From: DGNJ01 sp002388905 | GTDB lineage: Bacteria; Pseudomonadota; Gammaproteobacteria; Pseudomonadales; Porticoccaceae | Direction of reading: 5' to 3' | Assembly: GCA_036843405.1 (NCBI GenBank) | Contig: DAITSJ010000001.1 | Location: 124,001-188,000 of the forward strand | DNA: 64,000 nt | Shown: positions 25,591-34,286 of the stretch, in pieces | Numbering within the stretch: the first letter of the stretch is position 1 | How the letters are laid out: each line of letters starts with the position of its first letter | Notes under the pieces: model-generated | Database searches by the model: none | Told to the model about the DNA's origin: nothing | Seen by the model: the letters and a program-made list of their open reading frames with translations, nothing else | Translations under genes and position numbers: made by a program

Positions 25591-26673
25591 ATGTTGCAGT
25601 ATCCCTTCCTTCGGGAAACCTTTCTCGACACCCTGGAACGCAGTGGCAGCGTCCACGCCGCGACCGGCTGGGCGCCCCGGCACCTGCGCATCGAGCGCCG
25701 CGGGGTAACCGAGGCCTTTATGCCCCTGTATCTCAAGGACCATTCCTGGGGTGAATACGTGTTCGACTGGGCCTGGGCCAGCGCTTACCAGCGCTACGGC
25801 CTGGCCTATTACCCCAAACTGCTGACGGCCATTCCCTTCACCCCGGCCACCGGCCCCAGGATTCGCTTCGCCCCCGGTGTCGACCGGGGTGCCCTGACCC
25901 GGCAACTGGTCGACGACGCCATTGCCCGGGCCGAGACCGACGGCGCTTCAAGCTGGCACCTGTTGTTCCCGGATGCCGAGACCCGGGATCACCTGGACGA
26001 TCCCCGCCTGCTGACCCGGACCGGCATTCAATACCACTGGTTCAACAGGGATTACGGGGATTTCGAGGAATTCCTCGCTGCCATGATCTCCCGCAAGCGC
26101 AAGATGGTACGCCGGGAACGCCGGGGTGTGGCGGCCCAGGGCCTGTCGGTGGACATTCTGGAGGGGGCCGGTATTTCGCCGGAACTGTGGGATTTTTTCT
26201 ACCGGCTCTACCAGCACACCTACCTGAAACGCAGCGGCTCCGGCGGCTACCTGACCCGGGATTTTTTCCTGCAACTGGGCGAGGTCATGCCCGAACAGAT
26301 CATGATGGCCGTGGCCCGCGAAGGTGACGAGCCGGTGGCCTGCGCGCTCTATTTCTTCGACGACGAAACCCTGTACGGCCGTTACTGGGGTTGTGTGCGG
26401 GAATACGATTACCTGCATTTCGAGTTGTGCTACTACCAGGGCATCGACTTCGCCATCCGGCGGGGCCTTGCGCGATTCGACGCCGGCGCCCAGGGGGAGC
26501 ACAAGATCCTGCGCGGATTCGAGCCGGTTTTAACCAGGTCACTGCACTGGATCGCCGAACCGGGTTTTGTCGAGGCCATCGGGCGTTTCGTCGAGGAAGA
26601 GGCGGCGCATCTGGCACGCTACCAGCGCGAGGCGCGGGCATTGCTGCCCTACCGGGAAAGCGCCAATACCTGA
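25591..26673 (+). CDS. FemAB-like GNAT protein (PF04339, 'peptidogalycan biosynthesis')
   Basis: A 360-residue member of the FemAB-like family PF04339, related to GNAT acyltransferases that use aminoacyl-tRNA or acyl-CoA donors. Recognisable are the N-terminal FLRETFLDTLERSGSVHAATGWAPRHL, the aromatic YVFDWAWASAYQRYG, and the late SRKRKMVRRERRGVAAQG with CALYFFDDETLYGRYWGC and GARFDAGAQGEHK-type segments (here FDAGAQGEHKILRGFEP). The true substrate is unknown; a role in cell-envelope acylation is only suggested by the family name. It sits about 50 bp after phoR, which could allow read-through from the Pho promoter. Confidence 0.85.
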   Translation: MLQYPFLRETFLDTLERSGSVHAATGWAPRHLRIERRGVTEAFMPLYLKDHSWGEYVFDWAWASAYQRYGLAYYPKLLTAIPFTPATGPRIRFAPGVDRGALTRQLVDDAIARAETDGASSWHLLFPDAETRDHLDDPRLLTRTGIQYHWFNRDYGDFEEFLAAMISRKRKMVRRERRGVAAQGLSVDILEGAGISPELWDFFYRLYQHTYLKRSGSGGYLTRDFFLQLGEVMPEQIMMAVAREGDEPVACALYFFDDETLYGRYWGCVREYDYLHFELCYYQGIDFAIRRGLARFDAGAQGEHKILRGFEPVLTRSLHWIAEPGFVEAIGRFVEEEAAHLARYQREARALLPYRESANT

Positions 26674-26710
26674 AAGTAAGCGATAATTTACATACCCAGC
26701 GAATCGCCAA

Positions 26711-26732
26711 CCAGCGGGCTTTGGCCCGGCTG
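26711..26732. terminator. Imperfect hairpin between convergent genes
   Basis: CCAGCGGGC and GCCCGGCTGG form a stem with one bulged base and a TTTG loop. It lies in the 66-bp gap between the FemAB-like gene and the convergent aminotransferase gene, a natural place for a shared terminator. No long U-run is visible. Confidence 0.45.
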
Positions 26733-26739
26733 GACTTAC

Positions 26740-27945
26740 TCAGTCAAAATCCTGCTTCTCCATCCAGGGAACGATGCGCTCGAAGGCCTTTTCCAGGTTG
26801 TCGATGGAGGTGGCGTAGCTGATGCGCAGGGCGTTGCTGCAGTGCTCGCCAAAGGTGTCGCCGCCGATGGTGCAGACGCCGGTCTCCCGCAACAGGCGCA
26901 GGGCCACATTGCTGCCGGTGACCCCGTCGGGCAGGGAGGGGAACAGATAGAATGCCCCCTGGGGCTTGTAGCAGGTCAGGTGCGGGGTCGCGTCCACCAA
27001 CTCCATAAGCCGGTCCCGGCGCCGCTGGTAGACCTTTACCATATCCTCCACAAAGCGGCGCTCGCCGCGCAGCGCCGCCACACCGGCCCACTGGCCGGGC
27101 GTGTTGGCCACGGTGGTGGTGAACATATGGTAGCGACGCAGTTTCTTGATGGCGCCCTGGCTGGCGATCAGCCAGCCCACCCGCATGCCCGCCAGGCTGA
27201 AAGTCTTCGAGAAACTGCTGACCACCATGACATGGTCCAGATCGCTGCAGCAGGACAGGACACTGGCGTATTCGACACCATCGTAGACCAGATGGTCGTA
27301 GACCTCGTCGCTGATCACGTAGATGCCCCGGTAGGCGGCTTCTTCAACGATGGCTTCCAGGGCCCGCCGGGGATACACGGCCCCCGTGGGATTGTTGGGG
27401 GAGTTGAGCACGATGGCGTGGGTATTGGGCGTAAAGGCATCAATCACTTCGTCCGGGTCGAGCTGGTGGCCATTCTCGGCCCGGGTGGGCAGAAAACGCA
27501 CCTCGCCGCCATTCATGCGGATCAGGGGCGCGTAGAGCATGAAAGCCGGATCCGTCACCAGGAATTCCCGGCCCGGCCCCGACACCGCGGTCAGGGCCAG
27601 GTAGATGGCCTCGGTGGCACCCGTGGTCACCAGGATATTTTCCGGTACCAGGGTGCGGTCGCAGCGCTCGCCATAGTACTCGGCCAGGGCCTCGAGCAGT
27701 TCCGGCAGCCCGGCATCCATGGTGTATCCGGTCTGGCCGGCGCGCAGGGCTTCCACGGAGGCCTCAACCACGTGCTCCGGTGCCGGCAGGTCGGGCTGGC
27801 CGATGGACAGATGGATAACATCCTTGAGGTTGGCCGCCAGGTTCACCATTTTGCGGATGCCGGGCACGGGGATGGTCAGGAGGGCGGGATTCCAGACCGG
27901 GTCCTCGGATTCGTAGAAATCGATATCGAGATCGCTCAGGCTCAC
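26740..27945 (-). CDS. Class I/II PLP-dependent aminotransferase
   Basis: A 401-residue fold-type I aminotransferase of the aspartate aminotransferase superfamily. Visible are the N-terminal LSIGQPDLPAPEHV, the TTGATEAIYLAL glycine loop, NNPTG at 184-188, DEVY at 213-216, the PLP lysine Lys247 in SSFSKTFSLAGMRVGW, and the C-terminal arginine region (NALRISYATS). The amino donor and keto acid cannot be assigned. Its ATG overlaps the amidase gene's end by four bases, so the amidase and aminotransferase are translated from one message, which suggests consecutive steps on an amide or amino acid substrate. Confidence 0.92.
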   Translation of the reverse strand: MSLSDLDIDFYESEDPVWNPALLTIPVPGIRKMVNLAANLKDVIHLSIGQPDLPAPEHVVEASVEALRAGQTGYTMDAGLPELLEALAEYYGERCDRTLVPENILVTTGATEAIYLALTAVSGPGREFLVTDPAFMLYAPLIRMNGGEVRFLPTRAENGHQLDPDEVIDAFTPNTHAIVLNSPNNPTGAVYPRRALEAIVEEAAYRGIYVISDEVYDHLVYDGVEYASVLSCCSDLDHVMVVSSFSKTFSLAGMRVGWLIASQGAIKKLRRYHMFTTTVANTPGQWAGVAALRGERRFVEDMVKVYQRRRDRLMELVDATPHLTCYKPQGAFYLFPSLPDGVTGSNVALRLLRETGVCTIGGDTFGEHCSNALRISYATSIDNLEKAFERIVPWMEKQDFD

Positions 27946-29363
27946 GACGACGCCTCCCCGAACAGGGACGGCCGTTCACCGGTGGTTCCCGCCGCCTCCT
28001 GGTAGGCGTGGCCGGCCCGCAGTACTTCGCCATCGGCGAAGCGGGGACCCACCAGTTGCAGGCCGATGGGCAGGCCGTTGCCGTCAAAGCCGCAGGGCAC
28101 GGAGAGCGCCGGCTGACCGGTCATGTTGAAAGGGTAGGTAAAGGGTGTCCACGAGGGCCATCGGGTGCTGGGCCAGTCCTCGGGCACCTCGCGCCCCGCC
28201 TTGAAGGCGGTGATGGGCAGGGTCGGGGTCAACAGCAGGTCGTACTTGCGGTGGAAAGCGGCCATGCGCTCGCTCAGGGCGTTGCGCACGTCGACGGCAC
28301 CCAGGTAATCGAGCATGGTCAGCTTGGTCGCCTTTTCCGCCACCTTGACCAGTTCCGGGTCCATCAGGGCGCGCTTGCGCTCAGCCAGGTTGCGCATGGC
28401 ATTGGCCGCACCGCTGTAGAACAGGTGACCAAAGGCGCCCATGGGATTGCTGAAGCCCGGGTCCGCTTCCACCACCGTGGCGCCCAGGGATTCGAACACT
28501 TCCGCCGCCTGCTTGACCGCCAGGGCCACTTCCGGGTTCACGTCCACATAGCCCAGTGTAGCGCTGTAGGCGATCTTGATACCGCTCAGGTCGCGGTTCT
28601 GTATGGCGTCTAGGTAATCGATGTTACGCCGGGGCGCGGCATTGATATCCCGGTAATCCGGTTCGGTGAGCACATTCATCATGAGGGCGCAGTCCGCCAC
28701 TGTCCAGGTCATGGGACCCGGGTGCGCCAGGCTGCCATAGGGTGGCGGCGGCCAGTGGGGCACTTCCCCGTAGGTGGGTTTGAGGCCGGTGATACCGCAA
28801 AACGCGGCGGGAATGCGGATGGAGCCGCCGGCATCGGTGCCCAGCGCCAGGGGACCCATGCCCAGGGCCACGGCAGCGCCGCTGCCGCCGCTGGAGCCCC
28901 CCGGGGTTTTTTCCGGGTCCCAGGGGTTGCGGGAAACACCGTCAATGGGATTGTCAGTCACCCCCTTCCAGCCGAACTCCGGCGTGGTTGTTTTGCCCAG
29001 GGGCACGTAGCCGTGCTGGGCCAGGGCCCTGGTGGCCGGCGACTCCTTGCCCAGGGTCGAGTCCGGGTCCACGGTTTTCGAGCCCTTGAGGGTGGGCCAC
29101 ATGGGGGTCAGGAAAACATCCTTGACCGCCACCAGAACGCCGTCGACGAGCCCCCGGGCCGTGCCGGCCTGATAGCGCTGTTCGGCGTCCCGGGCATACT
29201 GGAGAGTCGTCTCCCTGTCCACCAGGCAATAAGCGTTCACCGTCGTGTTCAGGCGCTCGACCTGGTCGAGCATCGCCTCGGCCACTTCCACCGGCGACAA
29301 GGCCTTGTCACGGTACCTGGCAAGTAACTGCAGGGCCGTCATTCCGAGGATGTCAGCGGTCAT
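27942..29363 (-). CDS. Amidase (amidase-signature family)
   Basis: A 473-residue amidase-signature hydrolase. The Ser-cisSer-Lys triad is intact: Lys81 (AVKDVF), Ser157 in GGSSGGSGAAVA and Ser181 in TDAGGSIRIPAAFCG. The overall layout matches acylamidases and GatA-like hydrolases, but there are no gatB or gatC genes nearby, so it is more likely a catabolic amidase. It lies upstream of, and overlaps by four bases, the aminotransferase gene. Divergent from it is an Ldh-family dehydrogenase gene, and together these could form a small amide or amino acid catabolic locus. Confidence 0.92.
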   Translation of the reverse strand: MTADILGMTALQLLARYRDKALSPVEVAEAMLDQVERLNTTVNAYCLVDRETTLQYARDAEQRYQAGTARGLVDGVLVAVKDVFLTPMWPTLKGSKTVDPDSTLGKESPATRALAQHGYVPLGKTTTPEFGWKGVTDNPIDGVSRNPWDPEKTPGGSSGGSGAAVALGMGPLALGTDAGGSIRIPAAFCGITGLKPTYGEVPHWPPPPYGSLAHPGPMTWTVADCALMMNVLTEPDYRDINAAPRRNIDYLDAIQNRDLSGIKIAYSATLGYVDVNPEVALAVKQAAEVFESLGATVVEADPGFSNPMGAFGHLFYSGAANAMRNLAERKRALMDPELVKVAEKATKLTMLDYLGAVDVRNALSERMAAFHRKYDLLLTPTLPITAFKAGREVPEDWPSTRWPSWTPFTYPFNMTGQPALSVPCGFDGNGLPIGLQLVGPRFADGEVLRAGHAYQEAAGTTGERPSLFGEASS

Positions 29364-29532
29364 TCGACACCTCCCTTAAACAGTCTGCGGGCGGCGCCAC
29401 GCAGATTTACCAGAAACTTAGGGTATGTACAGGTTAGCCGCAAATCCCGGTTCTGCCATTCCCCGTCGCGATTTGTGCTCACTCCGCCACTGTGCCACGC
29501 TTTCCATGGATAGACCACAGAGAAATTGAACC

Positions 29533-30597
29533 ATGACGGACCGCTACGCCGTTGACGATTTGCTGAATTTCGCCGCCACCCTGTTCGAGAATGCCGGATT
29601 GTCCCGGGAGCGGGCGTCGGTAATGGCCGAGGTTTTCGTGGAAGCGGACCTGCTGGGTTTCACTACCCACGGCATGAACCGGATTGCCAGCAACCTGGGG
29701 TGGCTTGAAAAGGGCGAAACCCGCCGCGAGGGCGAGCACCACGTACTCAACGACCGGGCCAACACGTTCAATTGGGACGCCGACTTCCTGCCCGGCCCCT
29801 GGGTGCTCACCCAGGCCCTGGACGAGGCCATGGCCCGGGTCGCCGAGCGCGGCCTGGTGGCCGCCACCATCCGCCGCAGCCAGCACATCGGTAGCGCCGC
29901 CGCCTATTGCCCGAAGATTGTCGAGGCGGGTTACGCCGCCCTGATTACCTGTTCCACACCATCGGAAAACACGGTCAGCGCCTACGGCGGTATCGACCCG
30001 GTCTTTTCCGCCAACCCCATCGCCTTCGCGGCGCCCGCGGATGACTACCCGCTGCTTTTCGATATCAGCATGTCGGTAACCGCCGGCGGCTATGTGGCGC
30101 GAGCCGCGCGGGAGGGCCGTAAGCTGCCGGAGCCCTGCCTGAAGTCCAATACCGGTGAAATCAGTGACGATCCGGCCGCTTTTTTCAGCGACCCGCCCGG
30201 CAGCATCCTGCCCATCGGCGGTACCGGCCACGGCCACAAGGGTTATGCTTTGTGCCTGATGACCGAAGCCCTGTCCATGGCCCTGGGCGGCTATGGCCGT
30301 GCCGATTCCCGATCCGCAGGCGACGGCGAGGCCAACTCCATCTATCTGCAAATCATCGACCCGGAGGCTTTCGGTTCGCTGGCTGACTTCAAGCGGGAGA
30401 TAGCCGCGGTCCGTGACCTGTGCGAGACCAGCCGGGTCAGGGAAGGGGACGACCGGGTCAGGGTGCCGGGCAGGAATGCCTGGCGCAGGCGCGACGAGCA
30501 GCGCCGCGAGGGAGTGGCCCTGTACCCCACGATTATGGACGACCTGGCACCCTGGGCAAAAAAGCTCTCAGTTAAGCCGCCCGAGCCGTTGACCTGA
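29533..30597 (+). CDS. Ldh-family (YbiC/MdhA-type) oxidoreductase
   Basis: A 354-residue NAD(P)-dependent dehydrogenase of the malate/L-lactate/ureidoglycolate/Delta1-piperideine-2-carboxylate reductase family, which has its own non-Rossmann fold. Key stretches are GFTTHGMNRIASNL, RRSQHIGSAAAYCPKI (the catalytic histidine region), DPVFSANPIAFAAP, and GHGHKGYALCLMTEALSMALGG. It starts at an ATG close to the divergent amidase operon (about 170 bp away), and a shared regulatory region is possible. The exact substrate cannot be read from the sequence; keto acids, hydroxy acids or cyclic imino acids are all known in the family. Confidence 0.9.
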   Translation: MTDRYAVDDLLNFAATLFENAGLSRERASVMAEVFVEADLLGFTTHGMNRIASNLGWLEKGETRREGEHHVLNDRANTFNWDADFLPGPWVLTQALDEAMARVAERGLVAATIRRSQHIGSAAAYCPKIVEAGYAALITCSTPSENTVSAYGGIDPVFSANPIAFAAPADDYPLLFDISMSVTAGGYVARAAREGRKLPEPCLKSNTGEISDDPAAFFSDPPGSILPIGGTGHGHKGYALCLMTEALSMALGGYGRADSRSAGDGEANSIYLQIIDPEAFGSLADFKREIAAVRDLCETSRVREGDDRVRVPGRNAWRRRDEQRREGVALYPTIMDDLAPWAKKLSVKPPEPLT

Positions 30598-30686
30598 ATC
30601 CGGCGTAAACCGATTATTAGAGAATCGAGGCACGGACGGTATGAATTGGCAGGTGTCCATGGGATAGCGAACAGAGGACAGCGCCT

Positions 30687-31661
30687 ATGACCGAGCTTGA
30701 CCTGGGAAAGGATATCTACAGGACCCGGCCTGGTAACGAGGCATTTGACCTGGCCTTGCTGCGGGCCATCATGGAAGCCTCCCCAAACGGTATCCTCGTG
30801 GTCGACGAGGACGCCAGAGTGGTCGTCTTCAATCAGCGCTTCCTGGATATCTGGCAGATCCCGGGCCACTTTATCGAGGCCTATACCAGCCCACAGGGCA
30901 CCCTGGCGGAAGACCCCCTCCTGCAAAAATGCCTGGGGCTATTGAAGGATCCCGACGGCTTTGTAGCGCGCCTGGAGGCACTCTATCGGGACCCCGGTGC
31001 CGAGGATTTCGCCGAGCTTGCCCTCAGGGACGGACGGATTATCGAGCGCCACTCCCGGGGCCTGTTCGACCGTAACGATACCTATCTCGGTCGCGTCTGG
31101 TTTTTTCGCGACGTCACCGAGCGCAAGCAGGCGGAAAGCGAACTCCGGGTCATGGCCTGGCACGACCCCCTCACCGGCACCCTGAACCGACGCCATTTCC
31201 TGGACCGGGCCAACGAAGAGCTGGAGCGCACCCGCCGTTACCACCACCCCCTGGCCCTGGTGGTGCTGGACCTGGACCATTTCAAGCAGATCAACGACAA
31301 GCACGGCCACCTGGCCGGGGACCAGGTACTGAAAAGTACCTGCGAGCGCTGGCGAAGTAATCTGCGTTGCGTGGATCTGCTCTGTCGGCTCGGCGGCGAG
31401 GAATTCGCCGTGCTTCTCCCCGATACCGAACTGGCGGCGGCCCGCGCCGTGGCCGGGCGCCTGCGCACCGCCGTGGCGAGCCGGCCCATCGCCTTTGAGG
31501 GTCAGCGGATTCACTGCACCCTGAGCGCCGGCGTAACCCGGATCGACCCCGACGAGACCGGCATCGAGCCGGCGCTGCGACGGGCCGACGCCGCCCTCTA
31601 TCGGGCCAAGAATGCCGGCCGGAACCGTGTGGAAACCGTTGCCGGAGCGAATCCGGTCTAG
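30687..31661 (+). CDS. PAS-GGDEF diguanylate cyclase
   Basis: A 324-residue soluble protein that makes cyclic di-GMP. An N-terminal PAS domain (about residues 20-145, LLRAIMEASPNGILVVDEDARVV to FFRDVTERKQAE) is followed by a GGDEF domain from about 155. The active site is GGEEF at 236-240, and an inhibitory RxxD site (RCVD, 227-230) lies five residues before it, so product feedback is expected. No transmembrane segment is visible. The stop codon overlaps the stop of the convergent aminotransferase gene within the tetranucleotide CTAG at 31658-31661. Confidence 0.95.
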   Translation: MTELDLGKDIYRTRPGNEAFDLALLRAIMEASPNGILVVDEDARVVVFNQRFLDIWQIPGHFIEAYTSPQGTLAEDPLLQKCLGLLKDPDGFVARLEALYRDPGAEDFAELALRDGRIIERHSRGLFDRNDTYLGRVWFFRDVTERKQAESELRVMAWHDPLTGTLNRRHFLDRANEELERTRRYHHPLALVVLDLDHFKQINDKHGHLAGDQVLKSTCERWRSNLRCVDLLCRLGGEEFAVLLPDTELAAARAVAGRLRTAVASRPIAFEGQRIHCTLSAGVTRIDPDETGIEPALRRADAALYRAKNAGRNRVETVAGANPV

Positions 31662-32995
31662 CTGCGGTGGTTAACGGCGTAGTCCAGTGTCTCGTCCAGG
31701 GCCCTGGCCATCATATGGACGATCTCGTCCACCTGTTCCCGGGAGATGATCAGAGGGGGACAGACCGCAAGACTGTCGCCGGCGACCACCCGCACGATAA
31801 GGCCGTTCTCCTGGCAGCGCAGAAAGGCATGCTGGCCCAGGTTCCCGGTGTTCATGCTGTCGTCGTCCGGGTCCAGTTCAACGGCGGCGATCAGGCCGAC
31901 ACCCCGCACTTCGCCCACCAGCGGATGATCCCGGAATTCCCGCAGCCGTTTCTGGAAATAGGCGCCGACGTCGGCGGCATGGGTATACAGGTTGTCCCGT
32001 TCGTAGATTTCCAGCACCTTGAGGGCCACGGCACAGCCCACGGGATGGCCCGAATAGGTGTAACCGTGGCCGAAGGCGCCCACCTGGTTGCTGGGCTCGA
32101 TCATCGCGTCATGGATATCGCCGCGCACCACGGCGGCGCTGATGGGGAAATAGGCGGATGACAACTGCTTGGCAAAGGTCATCAGGGCCGGCTGCTCGAT
32201 ATTCATGGTCGTGCAGCCGAACTCGTTGCCGGTCCGCCCCCAGCCGGTGATCACTTCGTCGGCCCAGAAAAAGATACCGTACTTGTCGAGCACCGCCTGG
32301 ACCTTTTCGTAATAACTGGCCGGGGGCACGATAACCCCGCTGGCGCCGGTCACGGGTTCCGCCAGGAACGCGGCGATGGTCTCGGGACCCTCCCGGAGAA
32401 TCAGCGCTTCCAGGTTGCCGACGATGCGCTCGACAAAATCCGCTTCCGACTCTCCGGGTTCGGCGCCGTGGTAATAATGGGGGTGATCCGTGCGTAAAAT
32501 GCCCAGGGCCTCCAGGGGCGGGTCGAAATGGGCCAGGTTCATGGGCAGGCTGGTCAGGGACCCCGACGCCACGGTAACCCCGTGATAAGCCCGCTCCCGG
32601 GTAATGATCTTGTACCGTTCGGGTTTGCCGATGACATTGTGGTAATAGCGCATCATCTTGACGATGGTGTCGTTGGCATCTGACCCCGAGCTGCCGAAAA
32701 AGACCCGGGCATTGTCCACCGGTACCCGCTCGGCCAGTTTGTCGGCGAGGGCCATGGCCTGGGGATGTGTCTTGCCACTGAAGAGGTGGGTGTAGGGCAG
32801 GGTTTTCATCTGCTCCCGGGCCGTCTCCACCACCTCCTCGTTGCCGTAACCGAGAGCGGTGCACCAGAGCCCGGCGAGGCCCTCCAGGTAGCGCTTGCCG
32901 CTGGTGTCGTAGACATAGACACCCTCGCCCCGCTCGATGGTGAGCTGCTCGGGCTTCTTGAGATTGGTGGTGGGATAGAAGACATGGTGACTCAT
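31658..32995 (-). CDS. Class III PLP-dependent aminotransferase (omega-aminotransferase type)
   Basis: A 445-residue class III aminotransferase. The N-terminal region has YVYDTSGKRYLEGLAGLWC, the phosphate-binding GSSGSDANDT lies near 101-110, Asp246 in the ADEVITGWGR motif contacts the PLP ring nitrogen, and Lys276 (TFAKQLSSAY) forms the Schiff base. HGYTYSGHPVGCAVALKVLEIY near 330 is typical. The closest groups are omega-amino acid:pyruvate and related aminotransferases of amines, beta-alanine or taurine. It stands alone on the minus strand; its stop codon overlaps that of the convergent cyclase gene. Confidence 0.92.
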   Translation of the reverse strand: MSHHVFYPTTNLKKPEQLTIERGEGVYVYDTSGKRYLEGLAGLWCTALGYGNEEVVETAREQMKTLPYTHLFSGKTHPQAMALADKLAERVPVDNARVFFGSSGSDANDTIVKMMRYYHNVIGKPERYKIITRERAYHGVTVASGSLTSLPMNLAHFDPPLEALGILRTDHPHYYHGAEPGESEADFVERIVGNLEALILREGPETIAAFLAEPVTGASGVIVPPASYYEKVQAVLDKYGIFFWADEVITGWGRTGNEFGCTTMNIEQPALMTFAKQLSSAYFPISAAVVRGDIHDAMIEPSNQVGAFGHGYTYSGHPVGCAVALKVLEIYERDNLYTHAADVGAYFQKRLREFRDHPLVGEVRGVGLIAAVELDPDDDSMNTGNLGQHAFLRCQENGLIVRVVAGDSLAVCPPLIISREQVDEIVHMMARALDETLDYAVNHRS

Positions 32996-33146
32996 AAGGG
33001 TGCCCCTCGCGGCTGTTTATTCCCCTAACCCTAGAACATCACCGGGCGATTCGACAAAGGATTGCCGCCGGGGAGCGAATTTTCCACTTGCCGGAATTCC
33101 CGGGGCGGGCACAATAACGGGACAACATACCGGGAGAGCCATCATC

Positions 33147-33686
33147 ATGAATAAACTTTTCTTTCCCCTGGTCGCCGCCTGCCTATTGCTGTACCAGGTC
33201 AGCGCCGTCGCTGCCGGTCGCGAGGAGATCGACGCCTACGCGGACGAAGCCCTGGAAACATTTTACGAACAGACCCAGGCGGGCGAGCGGCTGGCCCGGA
33301 ATGCCAGGGGCATCCTGGTGTTTCCTCGTGTCTACAAGGCGGGTTTCGGCGTCGGCGGTGAGTACGGCGAGGGCAAACTGATCGTCGGCGGCGCGACCGC
33401 CGGCTATTACAACATTGTCTCCGCCTCCATCGGGTTCCAGCTGGGTGCCCAGACGAAAACCCAGATCATCCTGTTCATGACCGACCAGGCGCTTGAGAAT
33501 TTCCGTGCCAGCAAGGGCTGGGAGGCGGGTGTGGACGGCAGCGTCGCCATCGCCACCCTGGGCGCCGGCGGCACCCTGGATTCCAATACACTCCAGCAGC
33601 CCATCATCGGTTTTATCTTTTCCAACAAGGGCCTGATGTATAACCTGACCCTCGAGGGCGCGAAAATCACCCGGATCGAACGCTGA
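33147..33686 (+). CDS. SYLF (Ysc84-like) lipid-binding protein, exported
   Basis: A 179-residue protein with a signal peptide (MNKLFFPLVAACLLLYQVSAVAAG) followed by a SYLF/Ysc84 domain, a lipid-associated fold found in bacteria and eukaryotes. Typical segments are ARGILVFPRVYKAGFGVGGEYGEGKL, YYNIVSASIGFQLGAQTKTQIILFMTDQAL and ASKGWEAGVDGSVAIATLGAGG. The function in bacteria is unclear; it is probably periplasmic or outer-membrane associated. The ATG at 33147 is preceded by GGGAGA and begins the signal peptide, although the frame opens earlier. It converges on the DUF938 gene with only three bases between. Confidence 0.9.
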   Translation: MNKLFFPLVAACLLLYQVSAVAAGREEIDAYADEALETFYEQTQAGERLARNARGILVFPRVYKAGFGVGGEYGEGKLIVGGATAGYYNIVSASIGFQLGAQTKTQIILFMTDQALENFRASKGWEAGVDGSVAIATLGAGGTLDSNTLQQPIIGFIFSNKGLMYNLTLEGAKITRIER

Positions 33687-33689
33687 CCT

Positions 33690-34286
33690 TCAACCCCGCC
33701 GCCGAAAAACCAGCAACTGGTTATTGGCGGGCATGGCGTTGTCCTCCTCCAATGCGAGGCCGATGTCCTCTGCCAGCGCCGCCACCGCCCCGGCATCGCG
33801 GATGCCCTGGTGGGGCGCCTGGTCCCTGAGCCATTGATCGAAGCGGGCGTTGCTCTCCGATGTGTAGTGGCCGTCGTACCTGAACGGCCCGTAGACGGCC
33901 AGCACCGCATCGGCGCCAAGGACGCTGTCCAGTCCCCGGAACATGGCCTCGACGGCGGGCCAGGACATGATGTGGCAGGTATTGGCGGTGAAGGCGCCGT
34001 CGAAGGGGCCCGGGGGCCAGGGGCCGGTAACGTCCAGAGTCAGGGGCCGGCGAATATTGTCGGCACCTTCGTCGTCGAGCCAGGCGTTGATGCCGGCATG
34101 ATTTTCCGCCAGGTCACTGGTCTGCCAGACCAGGTGCGGCAGGCGCGGGGCCATATAAACGGCGTGCTGGCCGGTACCCGAGCCGATCTCCAGTATATGG
34201 CGACGGTCGGCGAAGGCCCGCGCCAGGACCCGGAAAATCGGTTCGCGGTTGTTGGCACAGGCCTGGGAAAAGGGTTTGCCGGTCAC
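33690..34286 (-). CDS. DUF938 class I SAM-dependent methyltransferase
   Basis: A 198-residue DUF938-family protein. SAM-binding motif I is HILEIGSGTGQHAVYMA, then LVWQTSDL, and the family-specific NTCHIMSWPAVEAMFRGL and YGPFRYDGHYTSESNARFDQWLR. The substrate is unknown. I place the start at GTG 34286, which overlaps the stop of yaaA as GTGA, the usual coupling pattern. A GTG 11 codons upstream lies inside yaaA and is less likely. It forms a two-gene unit with yaaA. Confidence 0.9.
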   Translation of the reverse strand: MTGKPFSQACANNREPIFRVLARAFADRRHILEIGSGTGQHAVYMAPRLPHLVWQTSDLAENHAGINAWLDDEGADNIRRPLTLDVTGPWPPGPFDGAFTANTCHIMSWPAVEAMFRGLDSVLGADAVLAVYGPFRYDGHYTSESNARFDQWLRDQAPHQGIRDAGAVAALAEDIGLALEEDNAMPANNQLLVFRRRG

